Origin: Bradyrhizobium sp. BTAi1 | Lineage (GTDB): Bacteria > Pseudomonadota > Alphaproteobacteria > Rhizobiales > Xanthobacteraceae | DNA length: 64,000 bases | NCBI RefSeq assembly: GCF_000015165.1 | Contig: NC_009485.1 | Span: 868,001-932,000 of the forward strand | Reading direction: 5' to 3' | Part shown: piece after piece, positions 8,533-16,829 of the stretch | Layout of the letters: each line of letters starts with the position of its first letter | Position numbering within the stretch: the first letter of the stretch is position 1 | The notes under the pieces: model-generated | Told to the model about the DNA's origin: nothing | Database searches by the model: none | The model's input: only the letters and a program-made list of their open reading frames with translations | Program-made: the position numbers and the translations under genes

Positions 8533-8884
8533 TCGCTCCCCAAGATCGTTGTGCTGATGGTTTCGTCCCCGCATGCCGGACTTGGACGGCGCTGGTCGCG
8601 GAGACCTTGGCGCTTAAGTAACATTGCAGTGAAACCCGGCCCAATACGACTTTCGGCCCTGGCGGCTGCGGCGCACGGAAACATGGGGACATTGCGGCGG
8701 ATCAAGTTCGCCTAACGGTCGCCGCGTTACCGATGTTGCGCCGCACAAGGCGCAGATTAACCGCTCTTCCTGCAAGTGGAATTGCATGCTTGCATGCAAC
8801 CAGTCGCCGGGCGAGTATTTCACAAAAGCCGGGCGGCGTGCAGCTGAGGCGCGTGGCCGGCGTCGTAAGGTCAAGTCAGAATTC
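8533..8884. other. Divergent intergenic region between transporter and response regulator
   Basis: 352 bp without a supportable gene. It should contain both promoters. Visible structure: an inverted repeat TGCGCC/GGCGCA with a 6-base loop at 8737-8754, and the perfect palindrome at 8782-8799 listed separately. No consensus sigma-54 or FixK box was found by eye. Confidence 0.6.
8782..8799. promoter_or_regulatory. Perfect 8+2+8 palindrome, candidate operator
   Basis: Arms TTGCATGC and GCATGCAA with a TT spacer, about 85 bp upstream of the response regulator start and about 250 bp upstream of the divergent transporter. It has the size and symmetry of a dimeric regulator site. The binding protein is unknown; the adjacent NarL/FixJ-type regulator is one candidate, a GntR- or MarR-type protein another. 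Confidence 0.5.
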
Positions 8885-9559
8885 ATGGCGGCTGCCACCA
8901 CCCACCTTGTCATTGCCGATGATCACCCGCTGTTCCGCAACGCGCTGCGGCAGGCGGTCACGAGCGTGCTCGCGGAGGCCGTGGTCGACGAGGCCGGCTC
9001 CTTCGAAGACCTGACCACGCTGCTGGAGAAGGATTCCGAGGTCGATCTCGTGCTGCTCGACCTGACGATGCCCGGCATTTCCGGCTTTTCCGGGCTCATC
9101 TACCTGCGCGCGCAATATCCGGCGATCCCGGTCGTCATCGTCTCGGCCAGCGACGATGGCGCGACAATCCGCCGCTCGCTCGATTTCGGTGCCTCCGGCT
9201 TCATCCCGAAGCGGTTCGGCGTCGACACGCTGCGCGACGCCATCACGAAGGTGATGGATGGCGACGTCTGGGTGCCGCCCGACACCGACCTTGCCGCCGG
9301 CGCCGATCCGGAGATGACCAGGCTCCGTGACCGCCTGGTCACCCTGACCCCGCAGCAGGTGCGGGTGCTGATGATGCTGTCCCAGGGGCTGCTCAACAAG
9401 CAGATCGCCTATGAGCTCGGCGTCTCCGAGGCGACCATCAAGGCGCATGTCTCGGCCATCCTGCAGAAGCTCGGCGTCGAGAGCCGGACGCAGGCGGTGA
9501 TCGCCGCGGCGAAGATCGCAGGCTCCGCCTGGCGGCAGGACGCGCCGACGGGGAAGTGA
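8885..9559 (+). CDS. Two-component response regulator, NarL/FixJ (LuxR) type, CrbR/MctR-like
   Basis: 224 residues. The receiver domain is at ~1-125, with acidic pocket VIADDHPLF, phospho-acceptor Asp in LVLLDLTMPG and the conserved Lys in FIPKRFG. The LuxR-type helix-turn-helix is at ~150-215 (LTPQQVRVLMMLSQGLLNKQIAYELGVSEATIKAHVSAILQKLGV). The longer open frame upstream is not used because MAAATTHLVIADDH begins right at the receiver domain. The N-terminal DDHPLFRNALRQAV pattern resembles the CrbR/ErdR/MctR group that partners SLC5-transporter-fused histidine kinases. Such a kinase lies at 16830-20339 with no other obvious partner. The pairing is inference. Confidence 0.85.
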   Translation: MAAATTHLVIADDHPLFRNALRQAVTSVLAEAVVDEAGSFEDLTTLLEKDSEVDLVLLDLTMPGISGFSGLIYLRAQYPAIPVVIVSASDDGATIRRSLDFGASGFIPKRFGVDTLRDAITKVMDGDVWVPPDTDLAAGADPEMTRLRDRLVTLTPQQVRVLMMLSQGLLNKQIAYELGVSEATIKAHVSAILQKLGVESRTQAVIAAAKIAGSAWRQDAPTGK

Positions 9560-9774
9560 GGAGATGATCGCCTGTTGATCTCGGCGGTCGCCAACCTTGA
9601 ACCGCATGCATGGTATGCGACCGAGTGATTGAGTTCGGCGAATTGTTTGCGGCCGTCCTGGGGACGTGGCTTGCGACGGTCCGTGAGGAAAAGGTCTGTC
9701 TCCACGGCGGGATCGCTGGTCCTCTCCAACGCCACGCTGTTCCTGGTCCTCTGTAGCGCGAGTTGCAGAACTCC

Positions 9775-9890
9775 CCCTCATGGTGAGGAGCGGCCGAAGG
9801 CGCGTCTCGAACCATGAGGCCCCCTGTCCGGGCCTCGCCCTTCGAGACGCCCGCCCGCGCGGCGGGCTCCCCAGGGTGAGGAGCGACATC
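9775..9890. repeat. Dispersed palindromic (REP-like) element
   Basis: Reads CCCTCATGGTGAGGAGC, then CGCGTCTCGAACCATGAGG, then CCTTCGAGACGCCC, then CAGGGTGAGGAGCGAC. These are nested complementary segments (CTCATGGT/ACCATGAG and TCTCGAA/TTCGAGA) able to form a branched hairpin. A decayed relative with the same CTCATGGTGAGGAGCGCCGC and CGCGTCTTGAACCATG segments is at 59778-59853. I recognise this element type from intergenic DNA of Bradyrhizobium/Rhodopseudomonas; it is noncoding. Confidence 0.6.
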
Positions 9891-10024
9891 GTCGGCGCGA
9901 AAGCCACAGGCTCGGAGCTGAGCGCGAAACCAAGTCATTCGGTCGATCCATCGCGCCACGCTTTTCCCGCCTCGCGGCGCAATCAGCGTCCGAGTTTTGC
10001 CAATCATTCGCCCTCCGGAAAACT

Positions 10025-10330
10025 GAGGGCGCAGAGAAGGCCGGGCGCTGGCCGCGCCCGTGGCCCGCCTGCAGCAAAAAAAGCAGGCGGCAGTCACCAC
10101 AGGTCTGGCCGAACACATCGGCGGGCTCAACCCGTCGTCAGCAACATCGTCGTCACCGACTTGGCATCAGCACCGGGATGACAGGACCACACGGCTTGAC
10201 CGTGCGCACCGGATCGTTCGTCCGCAGGCCAAAGTCCGCTGCGCCCCGGCGCGCCCACCGCATCCCGCGCCCCACGTTCGTGACGATCGCGAAGCGCCCC
10301 TCATGGCGGGCACGGGACGATGCAGGGATA
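10025..10330 (+). repeat. Dispersed ~0.3-0.45 kb intergenic repeat, copy A (shortened)
   Basis: By eye this aligns with the reverse complement of 57200-57550. Shared blocks include GGGCGCAG-GAAGGCCGGG, GTGGCCCGCCTGCAG followed by an A-rich stretch and GCAGGCGGCAGTCACC, ACAGGACCAC, and GTTCGTGACGATCGCGAAGC. An internal hairpin GCCTGC...GCAGGC is common to both. Copy A lacks about 40-90 bases present in the middle of copy B. The sequence family is one I recognise as a recurrent Bradyrhizobium element whose frames are often mis-annotated as small hypothetical proteins. Confidence 0.65.
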
Positions 10331-10449
10331 GCATTATTTCTGGAAAACAGAAATGGATGTCTGTCTGCTGAGCCGGGGATTTCGATGCGCTGGGCGACCT
10401 CGGGAGCTGCAGGCTGTACGTCCTACGAACGTTCGATCATTCATAAACA

Positions 10450-10472
10450 GGTACCTTGTAAAACAAGGTACC
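10450..10472. promoter_or_regulatory. PadR-operon operator: perfect 10+3+10 palindrome
   Basis: Arms GGTACCTTGT and ACAAGGTACC around AAA, ending 18 bases before the padR ATG. TACCTT recurs at 10479, giving a third half-like element next to the start codon. The position would overlap the core promoter and block RNA polymerase, so negative autoregulation by the PadR protein is the simplest reading. I see the symmetry directly; the binding protein is inferred. Confidence 0.7.
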
Positions 10473-10490
10473 TTGCGATACCTTACTGTC

Positions 10491-10814
10491 ATGACAGAGC
10501 AGATGCAGGTCCAGCTCAAGAAGGGGGCGCTCGAATTGTGCGTGCTGGCGCTGTTGGCGCGGGGCGAGAGCTATGCCTACGAGATTGCCAGCTCGCTGTC
10601 CGCCGGCGTGGGCATCGGCGAGGGGACGATCTATCCTTTGATGCGGCGCATGCAGGACGACAAGCTGGTCGAAACCCGTCTGGCCGAATCCAATAGCGGC
10701 CCGCCGCGCAAATATTATCGGCTCACGCCCGCCGGCCGTGCCGCCTTCGCGGCGCAGAAGCGCGAGTGGCGCATGTTTTCCGATGCCGTCAACACGTTGC
10801 TGGGAGAACGCTGA
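10491..10814 (+). CDS. PadR-family transcriptional regulator
   Basis: 107 residues. It has the winged-helix PadR core QVQLKKGALELCVLALLARGESYAYEIASSL, then GEGTIYPLMRRMQDDKLVETRL (recognition helix and wing) and GPPRKYYRLTPAGRAAFAAQKREW. This is the small PadR subfamily with a short C-terminal dimerisation helix. The ATG at 10491 is chosen over the longer frame because it begins the domain and lies just after the operator. It overlaps the downstream membrane-protein gene by one base (TGATG). PadR proteins paired with HAAS-domain membrane proteins usually repress their own operon and respond to envelope or drug stress; the effector here is unknown. Confidence 0.9.
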   Translation: MTEQMQVQLKKGALELCVLALLARGESYAYEIASSLSAGVGIGEGTIYPLMRRMQDDKLVETRLAESNSGPPRKYYRLTPAGRAAFAAQKREWRMFSDAVNTLLGER

Positions 10815-11392
10815 TGGACCGCGCAGCCTTCCTGGGCCTCCTCAAGGATGGTCTCGCCGGTTTGCCTGCTGATGATATCGACGAGATCGTCGCGGACTAC
10901 ATGTCCTATTTCGATGAAGCCGCCGCGTCGGGGCGCGACGAAATAGAGGTGGCCGCGGCGTTGGGCGACCCGCGCCGGCTGGCGCGCGAGCTGCGCGCCG
11001 AAACCGGGCTGCGCCATTGGGAGACGCACCGCAGCCTGGGCAACTCCGCTGCCGTGCTGCTGGCGCTGGGCGGACTGGCCACCGTCGACATCCTATTGCT
11101 GTTGCCGCTGCTGTTTGCCGTCCTGCTGGTGACCCTGGCGCTCGGCCTCATCGTCTTCGTGCTCGGAATCGTCGGCCTCGGGCTGCTGCTCAGTCTCCTG
11201 AAGATTGGGCACTTCGCCTCGATCGCCGCGATGGCGCTGCGGGCGGTGGCTGGCATCGGGCTCGTCGCCGGCAGCATCGGCTGCGGCGCGCTGCTGCTGC
11301 TGGCGCTCAATGCCGCGGTGAGGATGCTCGGAAATTATGCCCGGCTGCACTACCGGCTGCTCAGGCCGGAACACGACCTGGCTCAATCATAG
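10814..11392 (+). CDS. HAAS (DUF1700-like) membrane protein
   Basis: 192 residues beginning at the ATG that overlaps the padR stop. Residues 1-70 form the helical HAAS domain (MDRAAFLGLLKDGLAGLPADDIDEIVADYMSYFDEA, EIEVAAALGDPRRLARELRAE), with the typical LGxPxxLAxxL motif. It is followed by four hydrophobic segments, very Leu/Val/Gly rich, spanning ~80-180. HAAS proteins are encoded with PadR regulators across Firmicutes and Proteobacteria and are thought to sense or modulate membrane state. This gene sits second in PadR-HAAS-GIN, the usual order. Confidence 0.85.
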   Translation: MDRAAFLGLLKDGLAGLPADDIDEIVADYMSYFDEAAASGRDEIEVAAALGDPRRLARELRAETGLRHWETHRSLGNSAAVLLALGGLATVDILLLLPLLFAVLLVTLALGLIVFVLGIVGLGLLLSLLKIGHFASIAAMALRAVAGIGLVAGSIGCGALLLLALNAAVRMLGNYARLHYRLLRPEHDLAQS

Positions 11393-11408
11393 ATCAGAGG
11401 GGTGCGCG

Positions 11409-12365
11409 ATGAGTGGACGACTCGGACGAATTGCCATGGTGTCACTAAGCGTCGCCGGGCTGTGCGGGGTCATTACCGCGCTGGCCTCGGCGCAGGACTG
11501 GGTCGAGGGTGGTGATCTGCCCTGGACAGGCCTCTCTTGGGTCAGAACCTCCTGGGCGGGCGCATCGCGCAGCTGCACCGCGCTGCCGGGGGCGAACAAG
11601 ACCGGCTCGCGCGAGCGTCGCACGGCCGATCTGGCCTGGTCAGGCAGCGACGCCGTCATGATCAGGATTCCGGCGCAGGTGCATTTCAGGCCGGGGCCAT
11701 CGCCCAAGGCGAGCGTGACCGGTGACGCCGACATCGTCGAGCACGTCCGCCTGCGGGACGGCCAGCTCGCATGGGACACGGCCGAGTGGGGCCACGCGAT
11801 CGACTGTCTCCAGCCGGACGATCTCGTCGTCCAGCTCTCCGGCCCTGCGGTCACCGCATGGACCGTGAGTGGATCGGCCGCCCTCGATCTCTCCGATCTC
11901 CACCAGGACGTGGTGCGGATCACGGCGCGTGGCAGCGGTGCCGTGACGGCCAGCGGCGACGTCCGCGACGTCGCCGTCGAAGCGGCCGGCTCCGGCCAGG
12001 TAGACCTCGGCCGTCTGGTCACCCAGACAGCCACGGCGAACCTGCACGGCGGCGGCAATCTCAGGCTTGCCGACGCCAAGCAGGAGTCGCTGCGCCTCAC
12101 GCTGCACGGCAGCGGCGCCGTCAGCGCCGGCGGAACGGCGCATGAGGTGTCGCTGGACTCGTCGGGCTCCGGGCGTGCCGATCTCGGCCGGCTGGTCGCC
12201 GATCGCGCCAGCGCAACGGTCCGCGGCAGCGGCGACGTCGACCTCGCGCCGCGCCAGGATGCCGACATCTCCGTTTCCGGGAGCGCCGTCGTGCGGCTGC
12301 ACGGCACGGTGGCGCGGATCAACTCGCACGTCTCGGGATCAGGACAGGTCAAGCAGGTGCCGTAG
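11409..12365 (+). CDS. Exported GIN-domain (DUF2807-like) adhesin-head-type protein
   Basis: 318 residues. A signal peptide (RLGRIAMVSLSVAGLCGVITALASAQ) precedes a repetitive beta-solenoid-like domain. Four or more repeats follow the pattern GSAALDLSDL, GSGAVTASGDVRDVAVEAAGSG, GGGNLRLADA, GSGAVSAGGTAHEVSLDSSGSG, GSGDVDLAP. This G-S-G-x-hydrophobic repeat is the hallmark of the GIN (putative auto-transporter head) domain, which accompanies PadR/HAAS operons. The location should be periplasmic or cell surface. It starts 17 bases after the HAAS gene, so the three form one transcription unit. No anchor or beta-barrel is visible. Confidence 0.8.
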   Translation: MSGRLGRIAMVSLSVAGLCGVITALASAQDWVEGGDLPWTGLSWVRTSWAGASRSCTALPGANKTGSRERRTADLAWSGSDAVMIRIPAQVHFRPGPSPKASVTGDADIVEHVRLRDGQLAWDTAEWGHAIDCLQPDDLVVQLSGPAVTAWTVSGSAALDLSDLHQDVVRITARGSGAVTASGDVRDVAVEAAGSGQVDLGRLVTQTATANLHGGGNLRLADAKQESLRLTLHGSGAVSAGGTAHEVSLDSSGSGRADLGRLVADRASATVRGSGDVDLAPRQDADISVSGSAVVRLHGTVARINSHVSGSGQVKQVP

Positions 12366-12403
12366 GCTCATCGCCCGAGATGCATCAGCCAAGGAGGACC
12401 CCG

Positions 12404-13393
12404 ATGTTCGCTGTTATCCGCGCCTGCCAAGTCTTCTCGATCCTCGCCGTCTGTCTCACTGCCACGCTGACGCACGCCGCCGGTCTGCGAGCGATCGACA
12501 TTGCCGCGGCGTCCGACGGTCCGGAGATCCATGGCATGGTCTGGTATCCATGCGCGGAACAGCCGACCGAGATCCCCATCGGCGGCGGCTTCACGTTGAC
12601 GGGGGTGAAGGACTGCCCCCTCATGGGCGGGCATCTGCCGCTCGTTGTCGCCTCGCATGGGCGCGGCGGTTCGCTGCTCAGCAATCGCGATACGGCCGAG
12701 GCGCTTGCCGACCACGGCTTCGTGGTCGCGGCGATCAATCATCCTGGCGATACCGCGCGGGATCGGAGCAGGTCGGGCGATCTCTCGGTGTTCGTCGAGC
12801 GGCCCGCCGACATCAAGCGGCTGATCGACTTCATGGTCGGCCCGTCGCCCTTCGCGGCCGACATCGATCGCGACCGCATCGGCTTCTTCGGCTTTTCGCG
12901 CGGCGGCTACACCGGGCTCGTGCTGCTCGGTGCCGATCCGGATTGGGCGGGAGCGGCGTCCGATTATTGTCAGCCAATCCGGAGACTGTTCTGCCAGGAG
13001 ATCCTGGACAAACGAACGCCATCGCAACCGCTGACGCATGATCCGCGGATCAAGGCTGCGGTGCTCGCCGATCCCTTGGCGATCTTCCTCTCGCCCGCGA
13101 GCTTCGCCCCGATCAAGACGCCAGTTCAGCTCTGGGCCTCGAGTCGCGGCGGCGACGGCGTGCTGCCCAGCCATGTCGCTTTCGTCGACGCCAATCTTCC
13201 GGCAGCACACGACTATCGCGTGGTGCCGAACTCCGGCCACTTCGCGTTCTTCCTGTGTCCGCCGGCGCTGGTCCAGGGGCAGTCCGAGCTCTGCGTCGAT
13301 GCACCGGGTTTCGACCGTACGGCCTTCCACGCTGAGTTCAACGCCGAGGTGCTTGCGTTCTTCCGGACATGGCTCGTCCCCACGGCGAAGTGA
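12404..13393 (+). CDS. Secreted alpha/beta-hydrolase (dienelactone-hydrolase/PAF-acetylhydrolase-like)
   Basis: About 329 residues from the ATG at 12404, which has an excellent AAGGAGG ribosome-binding site. A Sec signal (IRACQVFSILAVCLTATLTHAAG) is followed by a hydrolase fold. IHGMVWYPC leads strand 1, HLPLVVASHGRGG gives the HGRGG oxyanion-hole region, GFFGFSRGGYTGL holds the nucleophile Ser165, and NSGHFAFF supplies the catalytic His. Cysteines around residues 191-206 may form a disulfide in the periplasm. It lies 38 bp downstream of the GIN gene on the same strand, so it may be an added member of that operon. Substrate unknown, probably a short acyl ester. Confidence 0.82.
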   Translation: MFAVIRACQVFSILAVCLTATLTHAAGLRAIDIAAASDGPEIHGMVWYPCAEQPTEIPIGGGFTLTGVKDCPLMGGHLPLVVASHGRGGSLLSNRDTAEALADHGFVVAAINHPGDTARDRSRSGDLSVFVERPADIKRLIDFMVGPSPFAADIDRDRIGFFGFSRGGYTGLVLLGADPDWAGAASDYCQPIRRLFCQEILDKRTPSQPLTHDPRIKAAVLADPLAIFLSPASFAPIKTPVQLWASSRGGDGVLPSHVAFVDANLPAAHDYRVVPNSGHFAFFLCPPALVQGQSELCVDAPGFDRTAFHAEFNAEVLAFFRTWLVPTAK

Positions 13394-13518
13394 GATGCGC
13401 GGCTGACGAGTCCGCAGCGATGAGCGGATGATCGTTCGGCGCCTTTGCCCACGGCCTTTGCTTGAACGTTTTCGTGAACGATTGTACCTCAAGCGGGCGT
13501 GTTTGGGGGCGTGTTGTC

Positions 13519-15573
13519 GTGAACGATATCGGGGAGAGCGGTCGCGGCGGGTCGGCGACGGTCAGCGTCGATGAGGTTCGCTATGCACCCGTGCCGGCGT
13601 GGGTCGACCTTGTCCCCTACGAGACGGAGCCGTCGCCCGATCAGGAGTCGGCCATCGCCAATGGCGTTTGCCGGCTGCTCTCCGACATGCAGGTCGACCT
13701 CACCGGCCCCGAGCTGTGCTGGAGCTACCGGACCGCGCAGCGGATCCTGACCAAGGAGGGCGCCGAGCGGGCGTCCCACATCGTCATCGAGTTCGATCCC
13801 GGCTACCAGAGGCTCGAGGTCCATGCGGTGCGCATCCGGCGCGGCGATCAGTCTGTCGATCATGCACGGCCTGGTTGCTTCCAGGTCTTTCGCCGCGAGC
13901 GGGACATTGAGCGCCTGATGCTCAACGGGCGTCTCACTGCCTCTTTCCTGGTGCCGGACGTCAGGGCGAACGACATCCTGGAGTTCAGCTGCTCACTCTA
14001 TGGCGAGACGCCGATCCTCAAGGGCAAATACCAATCATGGGTGGCCTTCGACGGGACCAATCCGAGCTTCGACTATCGCCATCGGCTGCTGAAGCGGCGT
14101 GATCGCGCCATCGCCAGCAGGGAGTTCAACGATCCGCCGCCTGCAACGGTGAGCGTGACCGGCGAGATCGAGGAGATTTGTCGACGTCTGCGCGGCCAGA
14201 GAAAGCGCGGCCCGAGCGCACCGTTGACGCCGTCCTGGGAGATCGAAGACCCAGCCTTTCAGCTCAGCGAGTTCGTTGGATGGAGCGATGTCGCGGGCCT
14301 GATGGTGGCGGCCTATGACAGCGCCGAGATTCCTGCGACATTGGCCGACGAGATCGACCGGATCGGTGCGGCCCATCCCGATCCGGCGCAACGCGCGGCC
14401 GAGTGGCTGCGCTTCGTGCAGCGCGAATTGCGCTATTTCTTTCTCGCATTGGGAGAGGGCGGCCTGGTGCCGCGCGAGCTCGATGCGATCTGGGCCGGTC
14501 GGTTCGGCGACTGCAAGGACAAAGCGCGCCTCTATGTGGCTGGCGCGCGCCGCCTCGGCCTGGAGGCTTGCGCGGCCCTGGTCTCCACGACGCATGGCCG
14601 TACGCTCGACCGGGTGCTGCCGAGCCCGGCCGTGTTCGATCACTGCATCGTGCGTGTCCGGCTCGACGGCAAGAGCTACTGGCTCGATCCGACGCTGCCG
14701 CTGCAAGGCGGTGGCCTCGACCAGATCGAGCTGCCCCATCTCGGATGGGCCTTGCCGCTGGCCGCAGACGCCTCGCAGCTGGAAAAGCTGCCCGAGCAAG
14801 CCGTCAGGCATATCATCCATTGCCACGATGATTGGCGCATCGGTCCTTCGCGCCAATCTCCGGCCTCGCTGCATCGCAGCCTCGAGTTTTCGGCCTGGGG
14901 CGCCGACCACATCAGAAACCTGATTGCGAATGAGGGCGAGGCCGGCTTCTCGCGAGCCTTGCTGCGTCAGTTGCAGGCGAGCTGGCCGGCGGCGGCCGAG
15001 TCCGCGGCGATCGCGATCCAGGATGATCAGTTGCAGAACAAGATCGTCGTGGATGCCCGATATACGATCAGTGACTGCTGGCGAGCATCCGACACGCCGG
15101 ACAAGATTCAACTGCAGTTCGTCGAATCCAATATCAGCACGGACTTGTCGGGCGCCGGCCTGGCCGCCCGCGAGCACGATATCTATGTTGGACGCCCCCG
15201 ACGGCTCTCCTGGCTGCTTCACGTCGAACTGCCCCGCGCTTGGCCGCGAGCGAAAGCTGACGAAACCCATGCCTTGCCCGGGCTGACGCTGACCAGCCGG
15301 TACGGCGTGGACGGCCGTCATGTCGACAGCTTCAAGGAGCTGACCGTCGAGACGTGGACGTTGCCGCGCGCCAAGGCCGAGGATTATGATCTCCTCGTGA
15401 AATGTGCGCAGCAGAACATTCTCTCGATCCAAGCCTCGGCCAAGCACGACAAGGTCCGTGCGCCCGGCTTCCGGTCCAACCTGAACCTGAATATCTCGGT
15501 GTATGTCGCGTTTCTGGTTCTCTGGTTCGTCTACAACGTGCTCCGGACCTTGTTGACGTCCGGCAGGCATTGA
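13519..15573 (+). CDS. DUF3857/transglutaminase-like protein with C-terminal membrane anchor
   Basis: About 684 residues from the GTG at 13519, which follows a GGGGG run; a TTG 19 codons earlier is an alternative. The N-terminal ~250 residues are DUF3857-like beta-sandwich. The central domain is transglutaminase/protease-like with triad Cys332 (RFGDCKDKA), His375 (FDHCIVRV) and Asp390 (YWLDPT). A C-terminal beta region ends in one hydrophobic helix (NISVYVAFLVLWFVYNVLRTLL) and a short basic tail. No N-terminal signal peptide is obvious, which is odd for a domain pair normally periplasmic; the TTG start does not add one. Function unknown. Homologues in Proteobacteria and Bacteroidetes are mostly uncharacterised. 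Confidence 0.78.
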   Translation: MNDIGESGRGGSATVSVDEVRYAPVPAWVDLVPYETEPSPDQESAIANGVCRLLSDMQVDLTGPELCWSYRTAQRILTKEGAERASHIVIEFDPGYQRLEVHAVRIRRGDQSVDHARPGCFQVFRRERDIERLMLNGRLTASFLVPDVRANDILEFSCSLYGETPILKGKYQSWVAFDGTNPSFDYRHRLLKRRDRAIASREFNDPPPATVSVTGEIEEICRRLRGQRKRGPSAPLTPSWEIEDPAFQLSEFVGWSDVAGLMVAAYDSAEIPATLADEIDRIGAAHPDPAQRAAEWLRFVQRELRYFFLALGEGGLVPRELDAIWAGRFGDCKDKARLYVAGARRLGLEACAALVSTTHGRTLDRVLPSPAVFDHCIVRVRLDGKSYWLDPTLPLQGGGLDQIELPHLGWALPLAADASQLEKLPEQAVRHIIHCHDDWRIGPSRQSPASLHRSLEFSAWGADHIRNLIANEGEAGFSRALLRQLQASWPAAAESAAIAIQDDQLQNKIVVDARYTISDCWRASDTPDKIQLQFVESNISTDLSGAGLAAREHDIYVGRPRRLSWLLHVELPRAWPRAKADETHALPGLTLTSRYGVDGRHVDSFKELTVETWTLPRAKAEDYDLLVKCAQQNILSIQASAKHDKVRAPGFRSNLNLNISVYVAFLVLWFVYNVLRTLLTSGRH

Positions 15574-15665
15574 ACCGGCGCGCACAGGTGGTGATCGGGA
15601 CGGCGGGGCAGGCGTTCGGCGGCCGCCCGCATCGCCCATGGTGATGATGCCCTGGCCGCCAGCGC

Positions 15666-15893
15666 CTACCGCAGATCCTTCATCTTCAAGTAGACGACGA
15701 TCTCGAACAAGGGGCCGTCGTCATCCCGCACCGTCACCTTGATCGCCGATCCGTTGGCGATGAAGAGGTCCTCGGCGATGGTGGTCGCGGCCCTCAGCGC
15801 CTCGCGGCGGGCGGCGGCGGGGTCAAGAAAGTCTGCGCCGTCATCGTCATTCGCAGCGTAGAAATCGTCCCGAATGTCGAAGAAGTAGCGCAT
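15666..15893 (-). CDS. DUF6894-type small protein
   Basis: 75 residues: RYFFDIRDDFYAANDDDGADFLDPAAARREALRAATTIAEDL, then a short beta segment. The opening (M-x-x-[YF]-[YF]-F-D-I/V), DDxGxDF and later Ala/Arg helix match the abundant rhizobial DUF6894 family. Its ATG overlaps the Crp/Fnr gene stop by one base (TGATG), so the two are translationally coupled. No function is established. The repeated association of this family with Crp-like regulators suggests an accessory role in the same regulon. Confidence 0.75.
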   Translation of the reverse strand: MRYFFDIRDDFYAANDDDGADFLDPAAARREALRAATTIAEDLFIANGSAIKVTVRDDDGPLFEIVVYLKMKDLR

Positions 15894-16621
15894 CAGAGAG
15901 CCGGATCCAGATGAAGATACAGAGGGTCGAAATCGGCGGCGTGACGCAGTCCTTCGAGGTCGAAAATCGTGATCGCGCCACGCTCGATCTCCAACAGCCC
16001 CTTCGTGCGAAGCTCCTGTAGAACTCTATTCAAATGAACCGTGCTTGTTCCTATGGCTTCGGCGAGAACGACCTGGGTCGCCGGGAACTTGAAGGACAAT
16101 CCGGTCACGCGCCCCACCGCGGCGAGCCGCTCGTAGACCTCGACGACCAGATGTGCGAGCCGGCTCGCAGCCTCGCGCCGCCCGACATTGCAGATCCATT
16201 CCCGGAACAGCGCGGCATCGATCAGGGTGTCCCGCCAGAGCGCTTCGGCCACGTCCGGATTGTTCCTGACCACTGCGCGCAGCGGATCGTGCGGAACAAA
16301 ACCCAGCGTGCAATCCCCCAGCGTCGTGACCTCATGGTCGAGCACGTGAAGGTAGAGGCTCTGCAGATCGGGGATGTCGCCCGGCTGATGAAACGCGAGA
16401 ATCTGACGGCTGCCCTCGCCGACGATCTTCGAGCGCTGCACGAAGCCGTCGACGATAAGACAGCAGACGGCGGGCCGGTCGCCGGTCGCGACGATCGTCT
16501 GCCCGCCCTCCATCCGCCTGATCGTGATCGGAAGCCGCCGGATGCTCTGCTCGACCTCCGGCGAAAGGTCGGACGTCAGGCGCAGGCGCTTGAGCAAAGG
16601 TGCAAATGGATCAATCGTCAT
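15893..16621 (-). CDS. Crp/Fnr-family transcriptional regulator
   Basis: 242 residues from the ATG at 16621, preceded by GGGAGCG. The longer frame adds a non-conserved tail. The cyclic-nucleotide-binding-like beta-roll is at ~20-125 (IRRMEGGQTIVATGDRPAVCCLIVDGFVQRSKIVGEGSRQILAFHQPGDIPDLQSLY). A dimer helix follows, then a winged helix at ~170-225 (FPATQVVLAEAIGTSTVHLNRVLQELRTKGLLEIERG). The FNR four-cysteine cluster is absent, so it is not an Fe-S oxygen sensor. The cAMP-binding Arg/Ser pair is not obvious either. This is the large rhizobial group of Crp-like proteins with unknown effectors. It is coupled to the DUF6894 gene. Confidence 0.85.
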   Translation of the reverse strand: MTIDPFAPLLKRLRLTSDLSPEVEQSIRRLPITIRRMEGGQTIVATGDRPAVCCLIVDGFVQRSKIVGEGSRQILAFHQPGDIPDLQSLYLHVLDHEVTTLGDCTLGFVPHDPLRAVVRNNPDVAEALWRDTLIDAALFREWICNVGRREAASRLAHLVVEVYERLAAVGRVTGLSFKFPATQVVLAEAIGTSTVHLNRVLQELRTKGLLEIERGAITIFDLEGLRHAADFDPLYLHLDPAL

Positions 16622-16829
16622 GGTTCGCTCCCAGCCGAAAAACGGCTGACGGGGCGGCAAGGTTCCAGCGGCGAAGGGGACGGTCACGCGCCACCTCTGC
16701 GCGTCCTGGCTGTAGGGTCAGCCTTGACGAGGTCGCCGACACGCCGCGACCGCGGGCAAGAGGCACTGCAGGCGGTGCTCCTCACCACCAGGGGCGAGAT
16801 CTCGCTTGGTGACGTGGGCCAGGTCGGGT

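Larger units (their letters stand above)
9560..10490. other. Gene-poor stretch containing two types of dispersed repeat
   Basis: Over 900 bp with no open frame showing codon bias like its neighbours. It holds a palindromic element at 9775-9890, a truncated copy of a longer dispersed repeat at 10025-10330 (both listed separately) and, at its right end, the operator/promoter of the PadR operon. Short frames here are not supported as genes. Confidence 0.65.
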
